From assembly GCA_029203165.1 (NCBI GenBank), contig CP119308.1:2108001-2172000 (forward strand): a DNA stretch of 64,000 bases. The letters run 5' to 3'. Shown here piece by piece: positions 9,717 to 17,990 of the stretch. Both the position numbers and the translations under genes were made by a program. Each line of letters starts with the position of its first letter. Within the stretch, counting starts at the first letter, position 1. This DNA is from Candidatus Microbacterium colombiense. GTDB taxonomy: Bacteria; Actinomycetota; Actinomycetes; Actinomycetales; Microbacteriaceae. The notes below the pieces were generated by a model, which was given only the letters and a program-made list of their open reading frames with translations, did not search any database and was not told the DNA's origin.

Positions 9717-10716
9717 GTGCCCGAGGGGCATTCCGTCCACCGGATCGCCCGTCAGTTCGACCGCAACTTCGTCGGAAGGCGTTGTCCGCGTCCAGCCCGC
9801 AGGGGCGATTCGCCGAGGGAGCCGCGGTGCTCGACGGCCGCGCGGCGGTCAGCGTGCAGGCGGTCGGCAAGCAGATGTTCCTCGAGGTCGGAGGGCGATC
9901 TCTGGCTGCGTGTGCACCTCGGCCTGTACGGCGCCTGGGACTTCGCGGGCGAGATCCTCGTGCGATCCGACCATCGCCTCGGCGAACGGTCGGATGGGGC
10001 AGACGAACCAGCGCGGCACCGACCTCGATGAGCCGATCCTCGACGATGCGGGGGAGAACTCGCTCGCCTCGATCGGTGCGCCGCGTCGCACGCGGGTGCA
10101 CGTGCGGATGTCCGAGCAGACGAAGGGGCTCGCCGATGACGACGCGGTGGCCGCCTCCCGTGGTCGGTCAGGTGCGCTTGCGGCTGATGACGGACATCAC
10201 CTGCGCCGACCTGCGCGGACCGACCGCGTGCGTCCTGCAGACCCCGGAAGAGATGCTCGCGACCGTCGCGAAGCTCGGCCCTGACCCGCTCGTCGGCGAC
10301 CCGTCGAGAACGAGGAACGCTTCGTCGCGCGCCGTGCGCAAGAAGCCGACCGTCGATCGCGCTGCTGCTCATGGACCAGTCGGTCGTCAGCGGCATCGGC
10401 AACGTCTATCGCGCCGAGATGCTCTTCCGGGCAGCGGCTGAACCCGCACACGCCCGGGCGCGATGTGCCCGAGGACACCGTGCGCGCCTGTGGCGCGACT
10501 GGGTGCGGCTGCTGGCGATCGGTGTCGAGACCGGCCAGATGATGACGATGGACGACCTGTCCGCCGACGACTACCGCGCGGCGATGGCGCAGCCGCGACG
10601 ACCGGCACTGGGTGTATCACCGGGCGGGCCTTCCCTGCCGGGTCTGCGGCACCGAGATCGCGCTCGAGGAGATCGGCGCGCGCAAGCTCTACTGGTGCCC
10701 GCGGTGCCAGGCGTGA
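9717..10716 (+). pseudogene. Fpg/Nei-family DNA glycosylase, frame broken by indels
   Basis: From GTG at 9717 the protein reads PEGHSVHRIARQFDRNFVG, with the catalytic Pro and Glu directly after the initiator as in Fpg/Nei enzymes. Later pieces in other frames give KQMFLEV, LWLRVHLGLYGAWDFAG, LLMDQSVVSGIGNVYRAEMLF (H2TH region), and a C-terminal zinc finger CRVCGTEIALEE..YWCPRCQ. It would excise oxidised bases and nick abasic sites. At least eight one-base shifts lie between 9780 and 10610. It ends with TGA at 10714-10716, overlapping the next gene's GTG. Confidence 0.75.
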
Positions 10717-12200
10717 CGGACTCTTCTGTGGGCATGATCCGCGACGTGCGGTTGGCGGGCCCGGGGCGTGAGTTCCTGATCGACGAGGAGCCGGTCGACG
10801 TGCACATCGCCGAGGGGAACATCGTCGACATCGCTCCTCGAGGCGCGATTCGTCCGGTGGGAGAGGTGCTCGACGCCGGAGGGGCCTGGGCCGTTCCCGG
10901 GCTCTGGGACAACCACGTGCACACCGTCCAGTGGGCCCTTGCCGCAGAACGCGCTCCGCTCGGAAGCGTGCGCTCGGCCGTCGAGGCAGCCGCACGCATG
11001 GCCGCGGTCGCACCGCTCGCGGACGGCCGTCGTGTCGGCAGCGGCTACCGAGATGCGCTGTGGCCGGATGCTCCCGATCTGACGACGTTGGATGCGGCGA
11101 CCGGCGAGGTGCCGACCTACCTGATCAACGCCGATGTTCACAGCGTGTGGCTGAACTCGGCGGCGCTGCGTCGAGAGGGATTCCGCAGCGCTGACGGTGT
11201 CCTGCGCGAAGAGGACGCCTTCGAGATCTCGCGACGACTGAACGCCGTGGATCCGCTGCACGGCGACCGCGCCGTACAGAGGGCGGGGGAGCGCGCCGCG
11301 GCACGCGGCGTCACGGGACTGGTCGACTTCGACATGGCCTGGAACGCCGAGGCGTGGCCGCGCCGGATCGCTGCGGGTTTCCGTTCCCACCGGGTGGAGT
11401 TCGCGGTCTACCCGTTCGATCTCGACCGCGCGATCGGTGCAGGGCTCCGAAGCGGCGACATTCTCGGCCCAGAGGATGCGACGGCAGGAGGAGGCCTCGT
11501 GCGGGTGGGGCCTCTGAAGGTCATCTCGGACGGGTCGCTCGGCACCCGCACGGCCGCGTGCTCACACGCCTACCCGGGCGATCCCGGCAACTTCGGTGTG
11601 CTCACGGTGCCCCGCGACGCGCTCATCGAGATGCTGGCGACTGCCACCGGGGCAGGTCTTCGTGTGGCGGTGCACGCGATCGGGGATCGTGCCACGACAT
11701 CCGCTCTCGATGCCTTCACGGTGAGCGGAGCGACCGGGACGATCGAGCATGCCCAGCTCGTGCGGCATGCCGATCTCGCCCGCTTCGCCCGGCTCGGTGT
11801 GATCGCGAGCGTGCAGCCTCAGCATGCGCTCGATGACCGCGACATCGTCGGTCGGCACTGGTCCGAGCAGACGTCGATCGGCTACCCGCTCGCATCGCTG
11901 GGTGATGCCGGCGTCGAGATCCGCTTGGGTTCCGATGCGCCGGTCGCCGACCTCGACCCGTGGCAGGCGATCGCCGCCGCCGTCTTCCGCACCGACGATG
12001 ACCGTGCACCGTGGCATCCGGAAGAGCGGCTGAGCATCGATCATGCCCTGGCAGCGAGTGCGCGCACGTCCACCCGCCCAGGGCAGCCGGCTGACATCGT
12101 CCTCTGCGCCGCGGATCCGAGACGAGCGACCGGCGATGAGCTGCGACGCATGTCGGTCGCCGCGACGCTCCTCGCGGGTCGCATCACCCACAGCGCGTGA
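10713..12200 (+). CDS. Amidohydrolase family protein (YtcJ-like, amidohydrolase 3)
   Basis: This encodes 495 residues of the metal-dependent amidohydrolase superfamily. It shows the first metal motif in GLWDNHVHTVQ, a mid-barrel LKVISDGSLGTRTAA, the histidine of RVAVHAIGDRAT, the IEHAQLV strand, and the final aspartate in RLGSDAPVADLDPW. The substrate is unknown; relatives act on amides, cyclic ureas or enol esters. GTG at 10713 overlaps the upstream TGA by four bases and is preferred over ATG at 10734, though neither has a strong ribosome site. The gene is intact, so the indel-rich segment ends immediately before it. Confidence 0.85.
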   Translation: MTDSSVGMIRDVRLAGPGREFLIDEEPVDVHIAEGNIVDIAPRGAIRPVGEVLDAGGAWAVPGLWDNHVHTVQWALAAERAPLGSVRSAVEAAARMAAVAPLADGRRVGSGYRDALWPDAPDLTTLDAATGEVPTYLINADVHSVWLNSAALRREGFRSADGVLREEDAFEISRRLNAVDPLHGDRAVQRAGERAAARGVTGLVDFDMAWNAEAWPRRIAAGFRSHRVEFAVYPFDLDRAIGAGLRSGDILGPEDATAGGGLVRVGPLKVISDGSLGTRTAACSHAYPGDPGNFGVLTVPRDALIEMLATATGAGLRVAVHAIGDRATTSALDAFTVSGATGTIEHAQLVRHADLARFARLGVIASVQPQHALDDRDIVGRHWSEQTSIGYPLASLGDAGVEIRLGSDAPVADLDPWQAIAAAVFRTDDDRAPWHPEERLSIDHALAASARTSTRPGQPADIVLCAADPRRATGDELRRMSVAATLLAGRITHSA

Positions 12201-12212
12201 TGTGAGAACGCC

Positions 12213-12244
12213 GAAGGGCATCGGGATGTGTCCCGATGCCCTTC
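12213..12244. terminator. Bidirectional stem-loop terminator
   Basis: A perfect 14-bp stem (GAAGGGCATCGGGA, loop TGTG, TCCCGATGCCCTTC) lies between the convergent amidohydrolase and dps genes, ending CTTCTTG on the plus strand. Confidence 0.85.
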
Positions 12245-12260
12245 TTGCGGATGTGAGTCG

Positions 12261-12746
12261 TTACGCGGCGATGTGCGAAACGAGGAACCAGCGGTCCTTC
12301 TCGAGACCACGCATGATCTCGATCGCGACGTCCTGGCTGGTGAGGTCGACCTCGTCGAGTCCGTCGATCGCGGCCTTGACGTCGACCAGGATGGCGTCGA
12401 TGTCGGAGATCACGGCGCGCACGAGCTCATCCGACTGCGTGAATCCGGCGGGAACGGCGCTGGTGCCGGCCTTCTCGGCAACCGTGCTCAGTCGTGCGTC
12501 GATCGGAAGGCCCAGTGCGACGATGCGCTCTGCAGCGGTGTCGGCGAAGTCGCCGGCGTGAGCGACGATCGTGTCGAGCAGCTCGTGGACTCCGACGAAG
12601 TTGGCGCCGCGGACGTGCCAGTGGGCCTGCTTGCCGTTGACCGTGAGGGCTTCGAGGCCCAGCACGACGGGAGAGAGGAACTGCGCGGCGGCAGCGGCCA
12701 CGGTCGGGTCGCTGGCGGTGGTGGAAACGGTCTGTGCCTTGCTCAT
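12261..12746 (-). CDS. dps: Dps-family ferritin (DNA protection during starvation)
   Basis: This encodes 161 residues. Dps dodecamers oxidise Fe(II) with peroxide and store it, protecting DNA in the cytosol. The ferroxidase residues are visible: His 42 in KQAHWHVRG, His 54 and Asp 58 in VHELLDTIV, and Asp 69/Glu 73 in DFADTAAERI. The C-terminus WFLVSHIAA is typical. GAGGAG lies 7 bases before the ATG. The promoter region carries a 13-bp palindrome over the predicted transcription start. It is followed by a shared terminator. Confidence 0.93.
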   Translation of the reverse strand: MSKAQTVSTTASDPTVAAAAAQFLSPVVLGLEALTVNGKQAHWHVRGANFVGVHELLDTIVAHAGDFADTAAERIVALGLPIDARLSTVAEKAGTSAVPAGFTQSDELVRAVISDIDAILVDVKAAIDGLDEVDLTSQDVAIEIMRGLEKDRWFLVSHIAA

Positions 12747-12775
12747 CTTGTGCTCCTCAGCGATGTCATTTCGTC

Positions 12776-12794
12776 TGTGTTGAACACAACGCTA
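12776..12794 (-). promoter_or_regulatory. dps promoter with palindromic operator
   Basis: Minus-strand TAGCGT (12789-12794) fits a -10. Immediately downstream, over the predicted start point, is the perfect palindrome TGTGTTGAACACA (12776-12788). Its place suggests a repressor site; which regulator binds is unknown. Confidence 0.5.
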
Positions 12795-12874
12795 CTCAGC
12801 TTCAGACATTCCGCAAGCAAGCTGAGGCAACGCTTACCGCCGCGTATTTCCGCGGATTTCCGGGTGGGTGAGGC

Positions 12875-12880
12875 TAGTCT
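12875..12880 (+). promoter_or_regulatory. -10 element of a leaderless message
   Basis: TAGTCT is followed by six bases and the ATG at 12887. No Shine-Dalgarno sequence is present. Confidence 0.55.
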
Positions 12881-12886
12881 CGCCTC

Positions 12887-13423
12887 ATGAGCATCTCATC
12901 AGGCGCCTCCATCATCGCCCTTTCAGATCGCCGCCCCGAGATCGCCGTCGATGCGTTCGTTGCCGAGGGCGCCCGCATCATCGGCGGCGTCACGCTCGCT
13001 GCGGGATCGAGCGTCTGGTACAACGCGGTGCTGCGCGCCGACTCCGCCACGATCACCATCGGGCGAGACAGCAATGTGCAGGACAACGTCTCGGTGCACG
13101 TCGATGACGGCCACCCCGTGAAGGTCGGCGCCCAGGTGTCGATCGGTCACAACGCCGTCGTCCACGGCTGCACGATCGGCGACGGCTCTCTGATCGGCAT
13201 GGGCGCCGTCGTCCTGAGCGGGGCTGTCATCGGATCCGGGTGCCTCATCGCCGGGGGCGCGGTCGTCCTCGGCGGCAGCGTGATCCCGGACGGATCACTG
13301 GTCGCAGGTGTACCGGCGAAGGTGCGCCGGGCGCTCGACGACGAGGAGCGGGCGGGGTTGGTGGCGAACGCGGAGATCTATCTCGCGCACTCGCAGACGC
13401 ACAGCGCCGGCACTCCGGTATGA
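12887..13423 (+). CDS. Gamma-carbonic anhydrase-like left-handed beta-helix protein
   Basis: This encodes 178 residues built of hexapeptide repeats ([IV]-G-x4) typical of the PaaY/YrdA/CaiE branch. The three zinc histidines are recognisable in VSVHVDDGHPV and IGHNAVVHGC. The helix is capped by AGVPAKVRRALDDEERAGL. Some relatives hydrate CO2, but many have no shown activity, so the reaction is tentative. The start has no ribosome site and lies 6 bases after TAGTCT, indicating a leaderless message. Confidence 0.87.
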   Translation: MSISSGASIIALSDRRPEIAVDAFVAEGARIIGGVTLAAGSSVWYNAVLRADSATITIGRDSNVQDNVSVHVDDGHPVKVGAQVSIGHNAVVHGCTIGDGSLIGMGAVVLSGAVIGSGCLIAGGAVVLGGSVIPDGSLVAGVPAKVRRALDDEERAGLVANAEIYLAHSQTHSAGTPV

Positions 13424-13437
13424 CGCCTGCGCACCGC

Positions 13438-13443
13438 TAGGCT
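13438..13443 (+). promoter_or_regulatory. -10 element of tRNA-Met
   Basis: TAGGCT lies 9 bases before the first base of the tRNA. A -35 at the right distance was not recognised. Confidence 0.4.
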
Positions 13444-13452
13444 GGAACCCAC

Positions 13453-13526
13453 GGGGCGGTGGCCAAGCTGGTCAAGGCAGCGGGCTCATAACCCGACGAT
13501 CGTGGGTTCAAGTCCCACCCGCCCCA
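13453..13526 (+). tRNA. tRNA-Met (CAT)
   Basis: A full cloverleaf can be drawn. The acceptor GGGGCGG pairs with CCGCCCC, a short D arm is closed by GCC/GGC, the anticodon loop CTCATAA carries CAT at 13487-13489, the variable loop is five bases, and the T arm is GTGGG-TTCAAGT-CCCAC. The discriminator is A at 13526 and no CCA is encoded. The paired first position G-C rules out an initiator tRNA. Elongator Met is the simplest call; a lysidine-modified tRNA-Ile with CAT is possible but less likely. Confidence 0.88.
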
Positions 13527-13578
13527 CTCTCATTCTCCGGCGGACGACGACGTTCGCAGACGCGGAAGGCGCGGCGAC

Positions 13579-14184
13579 ATGACGCAGGTGAAGCCGGCAC
13601 GCGAATGGGTGCATATCTGGGAGCACCTGCATGCGGTGCGGGTCGGCAAGGCGTGGCGAGCGGCCGCGATCACACTGATCGCTGCCGTAGGAGTCGCGGC
13701 GGTGCTCAGCGGGATCGCCGTCGCGCGCGGCCTCTTCGGGCCGATGGACGGACTGGCGGTGGTTCCGGCACCACGGGATTGTCGGGTCACTCAGGAGCTC
13801 TCGCGGGCTGATGTCTTCGTCGCCGTCGACGTGTCAGCCATATCGGGTGGATCACTGACCGAGGTGGAGGCCTTCGCCGGCAGTGACGCCACGGTCGATT
13901 CCGCGGTGTTGGTTCCCCGACTGGACGCGCTCGACACAATGACGGATGCGGAGATCGAGACGCTCGGGGAGGAGGCCGCCGAAGAAGGCACCTGGATGCC
14001 CGCGGACGGATCGGAGGACTATGTGCTCTTGATAATCGCGCACGTATCTCGCCCGCTGGACACGATCCGATTGACCGGGGTCCGGACACGATGGGTGCTC
14101 GGGGAACCGTGGATCGAGCAGGTGATTCCGCTGGGTGTCGAGTTCACGAAAGGCGAGTGCGCTGTTGCCGTCGCCGATCATTGA
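13579..14184 (+). CDS. Membrane-anchored hypothetical protein
   Basis: This encodes 201 residues, not recognised. A cytosolic N-terminus of about 28 residues precedes one membrane helix (AAAITLIAAVGVAAVLSGIAV, about 28-49). The extracellular part has two cysteines (PRDCRV and KGECAV) that could form a disulfide linking its two ends. The acidic middle is rich in Asp/Glu/Thr. It lies between tRNA-Met and the Crp-like gene and probably forms a unit with the latter, 103 bases downstream. Confidence 0.6.
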   Translation: MTQVKPAREWVHIWEHLHAVRVGKAWRAAAITLIAAVGVAAVLSGIAVARGLFGPMDGLAVVPAPRDCRVTQELSRADVFVAVDVSAISGGSLTEVEAFAGSDATVDSAVLVPRLDALDTMTDAEIETLGEEAAEEGTWMPADGSEDYVLLIIAHVSRPLDTIRLTGVRTRWVLGEPWIEQVIPLGVEFTKGECAVAVADH

Positions 14185-14287
14185 GGCGGCCGGGTTGTCG
14201 GGGGATTCGGGGCGAGCGGAGATCGCAGAGTATGTGACATCGGAATCGCGGCGGTGGTCCCGAGCAGGGCGAGAGGGCACGGGACTC

Positions 14288-14953
14288 ATGCGGGACGATT
14301 CGCTCTTCTCTGCGCCGACGAGGGCAGGCGCACTGGTCGTCCTGCGTCGTGTCGCCCAGTCATACGCGTCCGCACCGTTGCCCGAATGGGATGTCCTGGC
14401 GCGGAGCGTTGTCGTCACGACGTCCGGTGCGCGCGAGCGTATCGCCTTGCCCGGGAAGGTCGCCATCATCCTGCGTGGTCATGTGAAGTTGACCTCCACG
14501 CAGGGCGGGCAGGAGGTCGTGGAGCAGTTCATGGGCAAGGGTGACGTGTGCGCTCCCGCCATCCGGCCGTCCTGGGCGGAACGCACAGGCCCGCCGCTCT
14601 CCTTGTCACGCTGGTTCGGTGCAGCGTGGTCGGTGCCGGTGCTCGACGTCACCGCTCTGACCCGTGTCACCCTGCTGCAACTCGACTTCCGGGTCGCGGA
14701 GGAGCTGGCCGCGCGGCACGCGGCATGGGGGCAGGTGCAGTCCGCATTCCTCTGGACGTACGTGGACGGGCTGTTTTCGGGAGCGCGCGAGCTCCGTGAG
14801 AAGGATGTGGCCACCCGATACCGGGCACTCATGTCGCGCCGGGGTCTCATCGGCGTCGCGACTCAGCGCGAGATCGCGTCGTATCTGAATGCCACGGAAG
14901 CAGCACTCAGCCGCATCGTGAAGCGAATCAGAAGCCTCGAGGATCCGGAGTGA
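14288..14953 (+). CDS. Crp/Fnr-like transcription regulator
   Basis: This encodes 221 residues. The N-terminal two thirds read as a cyclic-nucleotide-binding-type beta roll (GKVAIILRGHVKLTS..GGQEVVEQFMGKGDVCAP). The C-terminus has a winged helix (RGLIGVATQREIASYLNATEAALSRIVKRIRSL), the usual Crp_2 layout. The glycine/arginine pattern of the cAMP phosphate cassette is not evident, so the ligand is unknown. I place the start at ATG 14288, which has only a weak ribosome site; GTG codons further upstream are alternatives. Confidence 0.7.
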   Translation: MRDDSLFSAPTRAGALVVLRRVAQSYASAPLPEWDVLARSVVVTTSGARERIALPGKVAIILRGHVKLTSTQGGQEVVEQFMGKGDVCAPAIRPSWAERTGPPLSLSRWFGAAWSVPVLDVTALTRVTLLQLDFRVAEELAARHAAWGQVQSAFLWTYVDGLFSGARELREKDVATRYRALMSRRGLIGVATQREIASYLNATEAALSRIVKRIRSLEDPE

Positions 14954-14970
14954 ATTCCGGAGTGAATTCC
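14947..14970. repeat. Tandem 12-bp repeat at the end of the Crp-like gene
   Basis: GGAGTGAATTCC occurs twice head to tail (14947-14958, 14959-14970) and a third partial copy, GGAG, follows. The first copy covers the stop codon of the Crp-like gene. It may be slippage product or part of the terminator. Confidence 0.7.
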
Positions 14971-15012
14971 GGAGCGGCTCGGGGTTGGGGTCTGGGGATC
15001 CCGAGCCACTCC
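14971..15012. terminator. Stem-loop terminator between convergent genes
   Basis: GGAGCGGCTCGGG pairs with CCCGAGCCACTCC (one C-A mismatch), with a 16-base G/T-rich loop, between the Crp-like gene and the surface-protein gene. Confidence 0.65.
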
Positions 15013-15025
15013 GTGCGCACGGGCC

Positions 15026-16690
15026 TCAGCGCGCGCGCACTCGTCTCCGGTTCAGCGTCAGCGCAAGAACGCCGCTGAACACGAGAGCGAGACCGATTCC
15101 GCCGGCGATGCCGAGCGAGGAGCTGTCGGCGCCGGTGAGCGCGAGCCCACGCGGTGCGTCGTGCGAGGAGGAGGTGACGGGTGGAGCCGAAGGGGTGGAA
15201 GGCGCCGCAGGGCCGCTCGGAGAGATCGCCGTGAGTTCGAGCTGTGCCTCGCTGTCGTTGTCTGTGGGAGTCATCGTCGTCTCCGATGCGCGGGTCGGAA
15301 TCGTGAGCGGGTTCGTCTCCGCCGTGTCCCGAGGGCTCGGCGCGACGTAGGCCACGTTCTTCAGTACTCCGGTGGCACCCGCCGCCACGGTGGCTGTCAC
15401 GGTGATGGGCGCCCCGGACTCACCCGCATCGAGCGTCGCACCTGAGGTACAGGTGGCCGCGTCGCAGTCATAACCCTCGCCCGTCATAGAGACGAGCAGC
15501 AGCGAGGTCGGAAGCACGTCCGTCACCGACCAGCCCGCGAGTGCGGAGGACGGGCCCTCGTTGCGGGGGACGAGCGTGAACGACACCGTGGACCCGATCA
15601 AGAACGGACCTGTCGAGGCCAGGGTCTTCTCCAAGGTCAGGTTGTACCGCACGTACCCGGCATCGATCGTGGGATCGTCTGCGGAGCCGGGTGCCGCAGA
15701 ATTCCCGCCCGTGAGAGGGGTGTGCACGGCGACCACGCCGTCGACGCCCCGTGGGTTCGAGTCGCTGGACGCATCTCCGACGCGAGCCGTCGTGAAGCTC
15801 GCTCCCGCCGGGCGCCCGAAGTCGACCGTGTAGTCGGTGTCAGGCTGCAGATCCGTGAACGCGTAGTGACCCGATGCGTCGGTGATGGTCGTCGCGACGA
15901 TCGTCCCGCCCGCATCGCGCAACTCGACCGTCACCCCGGCAACCGGCGGTTCACCGGCATCCTGAACGCCGTCGCGGTCATGATCCCACCACGTGTAGTC
16001 GCCGATCGAGACACGCACCGGTGGTGCTGCCGGCACGTACGCATACCGAACGCAGAGGGACGCGGACGCCTCGGTCCGCTGACTGACGATGAGGTTTCCG
16101 CCTGCGCCTCGCACACTGAGAGAAGACAGGGTGGAGCCGACCGCAGTCACATTCCCCGGGCCCACCCACGACGGGTCGGTGAACGTCGCAACGGGCGACG
16201 TCTCTGTGGTCGTCTGATCGAACGTCAGCGCATCCGCACCCTCGAAATCGCCATCCGGAGTCGTGCCGTCGCTGACCAGGTCGGCGCTGCCCGCGAGTCG
16301 CACGTCGGTGTCGATGCTGCCGCCCGCGAAAGCGAGCTGGGCGTACACGGTGGAGTCGTGTGTGACGTGGTACGGGTTGCGCAGCGGATCGGCATACACA
16401 TCCATACCGAGCGTCTGATGAGCGGTGACCTCGAAGCGGACTTCGGCGCGAAGGAAGGTGCCGAGGGACGGATCGAACTGGGGGACTTCGAGCACCGGCG
16501 CTGTGCCGCGATCGACGTTCCACTCGGTCAGGTAAGGTCCGGCGGAATCGCATGACCACACGGTGAGGGTCTCCTCGGCAGCTACCGCAGGAGACGCGAA
16601 GATCGCGGATCCTCCGAATGCCGCGGACGCGATGAGCGTCGACGTGATGGCCATCGTTCGGGCGCGCGAGAAGCGCAGCGAAAAGTTCAT
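15026..16690 (-). CDS. Secreted surface protein with SdrD B-like and DUF11-like domains and LAXTG anchor
   Basis: This encodes 554 residues. A signal peptide (about 1-38, ending FASPAVAAEE) is followed by a unique N-terminal domain. Next is an SdrD B-like repeat near residues 240-330 (SIGDYTWWDHDRDGVQDAGEPPV, then GVTVELRDAGG), a DUF11-type region (LEKTLASTGPFLIGSTVSFTL, residues about 365-480) and a Pro/Ser linker. The C-terminal sorting signal has LALTG at about 516-520, a hydrophobic helix and RRRVRAR. LAXTG is the pattern used by class E sortases of high-GC actinobacteria. It is probably a cell-wall adhesin. No sortase gene lies in the window. Confidence 0.85.
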   Translation of the reverse strand: MNFSLRFSRARTMAITSTLIASAAFGGSAIFASPAVAAEETLTVWSCDSAGPYLTEWNVDRGTAPVLEVPQFDPSLGTFLRAEVRFEVTAHQTLGMDVYADPLRNPYHVTHDSTVYAQLAFAGGSIDTDVRLAGSADLVSDGTTPDGDFEGADALTFDQTTTETSPVATFTDPSWVGPGNVTAVGSTLSSLSVRGAGGNLIVSQRTEASASLCVRYAYVPAAPPVRVSIGDYTWWDHDRDGVQDAGEPPVAGVTVELRDAGGTIVATTITDASGHYAFTDLQPDTDYTVDFGRPAGASFTTARVGDASSDSNPRGVDGVVAVHTPLTGGNSAAPGSADDPTIDAGYVRYNLTLEKTLASTGPFLIGSTVSFTLVPRNEGPSSALAGWSVTDVLPTSLLLVSMTGEGYDCDAATCTSGATLDAGESGAPITVTATVAAGATGVLKNVAYVAPSPRDTAETNPLTIPTRASETTMTPTDNDSEAQLELTAISPSGPAAPSTPSAPPVTSSSHDAPRGLALTGADSSSLGIAGGIGLALVFSGVLALTLNRRRVRAR

Positions 16691-16919
16691 GATTCCCCCA
16701 GAAGAACCCCAGTGATGTCCGTCGTGTCGCGGCCTGCCCGTCAGCGTAGTGGCGGGTTCAGGACGGATGCAGCGTCGTCTTGATCGTGATCAAGATCTCC
16801 TGTCATCGGTGGCGATATCGATCCGAAATACCACCCCCGAACTGGGGGTTTCGTTCCGCTTCCGCTTCCGATATACCCTCTCTTCTAGGCCAAGGGGCTG
16901 TGCAAAGGGGGTCATCGAC

Positions 16920-17930
16920 GTGATGAGCGATGGAGGAGACGGCGAGCCGACCCCGCGAGATCTCGATGCGAGATCGTGGCGGTTCGTGGCACGATCGGCC
17001 TTCCGCAAGTTCGGCGCCGACGGCGCCGGTGATATCGCGGCAGGACTCACCTTCCACTCACTTCTCGCGCTGGTGCCGGCCGTCATCGTGCTCGTCTCGA
17101 TCGTCAGTCTGCTCGGCAAGGAATCCGAGACCGTCTCACTCGTGCTCGAGGTGTCGCGTTCGGTCGCCGATCCGACGGTGGCCGAAACACTCGCGTCGGT
17201 CGTCGACGCGCTGGCTGATTCGTCGATCGCCGGGTTGGCGCTCGTGACCGGACTCGCGCTCACCATCTGGGCGGGTGCGCGCTACATCGCCGTCTTGGGC
17301 CGCGGGATGAATCGTGTCTACGACATAGCGGAAGGGCGCGCCGGGTGGGCGTCCAAGCTGATGCAACTCGGAGTCAGCATCGTCTTGTTCGCCGCTGTCC
17401 TCTTCGTGGCAGCGCTCCTCACGCTCAGTGAGCCCGTCGCGGCGGCCATCGGCGATGCGTTGTCGCTCGGTGATTCCGTTCTGGTGGCATGGCGGATCGT
17501 CCGGTGGCCGCTTCTCGCGGTGGTCGTCATCGCAGCGCTCGCCTTCCTCTACGACCGCGCGCCGAACGTGCGGCATCCGAAATTCCGCTGGGTGAGCCTG
17601 GGCGCGGGCGCCGCGATCCTCGTCCTGGTCATCGCTTCCCTGCTCTTCGGCTTGTATGTGTCGCGAATCGTCGACTACGACCGGGTCTACGGTCCGCTCG
17701 CGGGCGTGATCATCTTCCTGCTCTGGCTGTGGATCGCGAATCTCGCCCTGATGATCGGGGTCGAGTTCGACGCCGCCGTCGAGCGGGCTCGCGAGCTGCG
17801 GGCCGGACTGCCGGCGGAGTTCCAGGTGCAGCTCCCCTTGCGCGACGAATCGCAGATCGAGACGAAGAACCGTCGCCGGACGGAGGAAGTGAACGAAGCG
17901 CGAGAACTCCGCCACCGCGCCGGGGAATGA
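16920..17930 (+). CDS. YihY/BrkB-family inner membrane protein
   Basis: This encodes about 336 residues with six predicted membrane helices. The family marks GAGDIAAGLTFHSLLALVPAVIVLVS near the N-terminus, WAGARYIAVLGRGMNRVY and the last helix ending IFLLWLWIANLALMIGVEFDAA are all present. The function is unproven, and the old RNase BN name for this family is wrong. The charged C-terminal tail is cytosolic. AAAGGGGG lies 8 bases before GTG 16920; ATG at 16923 is the alternative. A longer reading frame extends to 16749 but crosses the promoter region. Confidence 0.85.
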   Translation: MMSDGGDGEPTPRDLDARSWRFVARSAFRKFGADGAGDIAAGLTFHSLLALVPAVIVLVSIVSLLGKESETVSLVLEVSRSVADPTVAETLASVVDALADSSIAGLALVTGLALTIWAGARYIAVLGRGMNRVYDIAEGRAGWASKLMQLGVSIVLFAAVLFVAALLTLSEPVAAAIGDALSLGDSVLVAWRIVRWPLLAVVVIAALAFLYDRAPNVRHPKFRWVSLGAGAAILVLVIASLLFGLYVSRIVDYDRVYGPLAGVIIFLLWLWIANLALMIGVEFDAAVERARELRAGLPAEFQVQLPLRDESQIETKNRRRTEEVNEARELRHRAGE

Positions 17931-17934
17931 GACG

Positions 17935-17957
17935 CATCGTCGGTGTCTCCGACGATG
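17935..17957 (+). terminator. Stem-loop terminator after the BrkB-like gene
   Basis: CATCGTCGG and CCGACGATG form a perfect 9-bp stem with a TGTCT loop, 5 bases after the BrkB-like stop. Confidence 0.65.
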
Positions 17958-17963
17958 ACGCCC

Positions 17964-17988
17964 GGTGGATGCGAGCGCCGCATCCGCC
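17964..17988 (-). terminator. Second stem-loop, serving the convergent exonuclease gene
   Basis: GGTGGATGCG pairs with CGCATCCGCC (one G-U wobble) around AGCGC, three bases beyond the stop of the minus-strand exonuclease. Confidence 0.55.
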
Positions 17989-17990
17989 GG

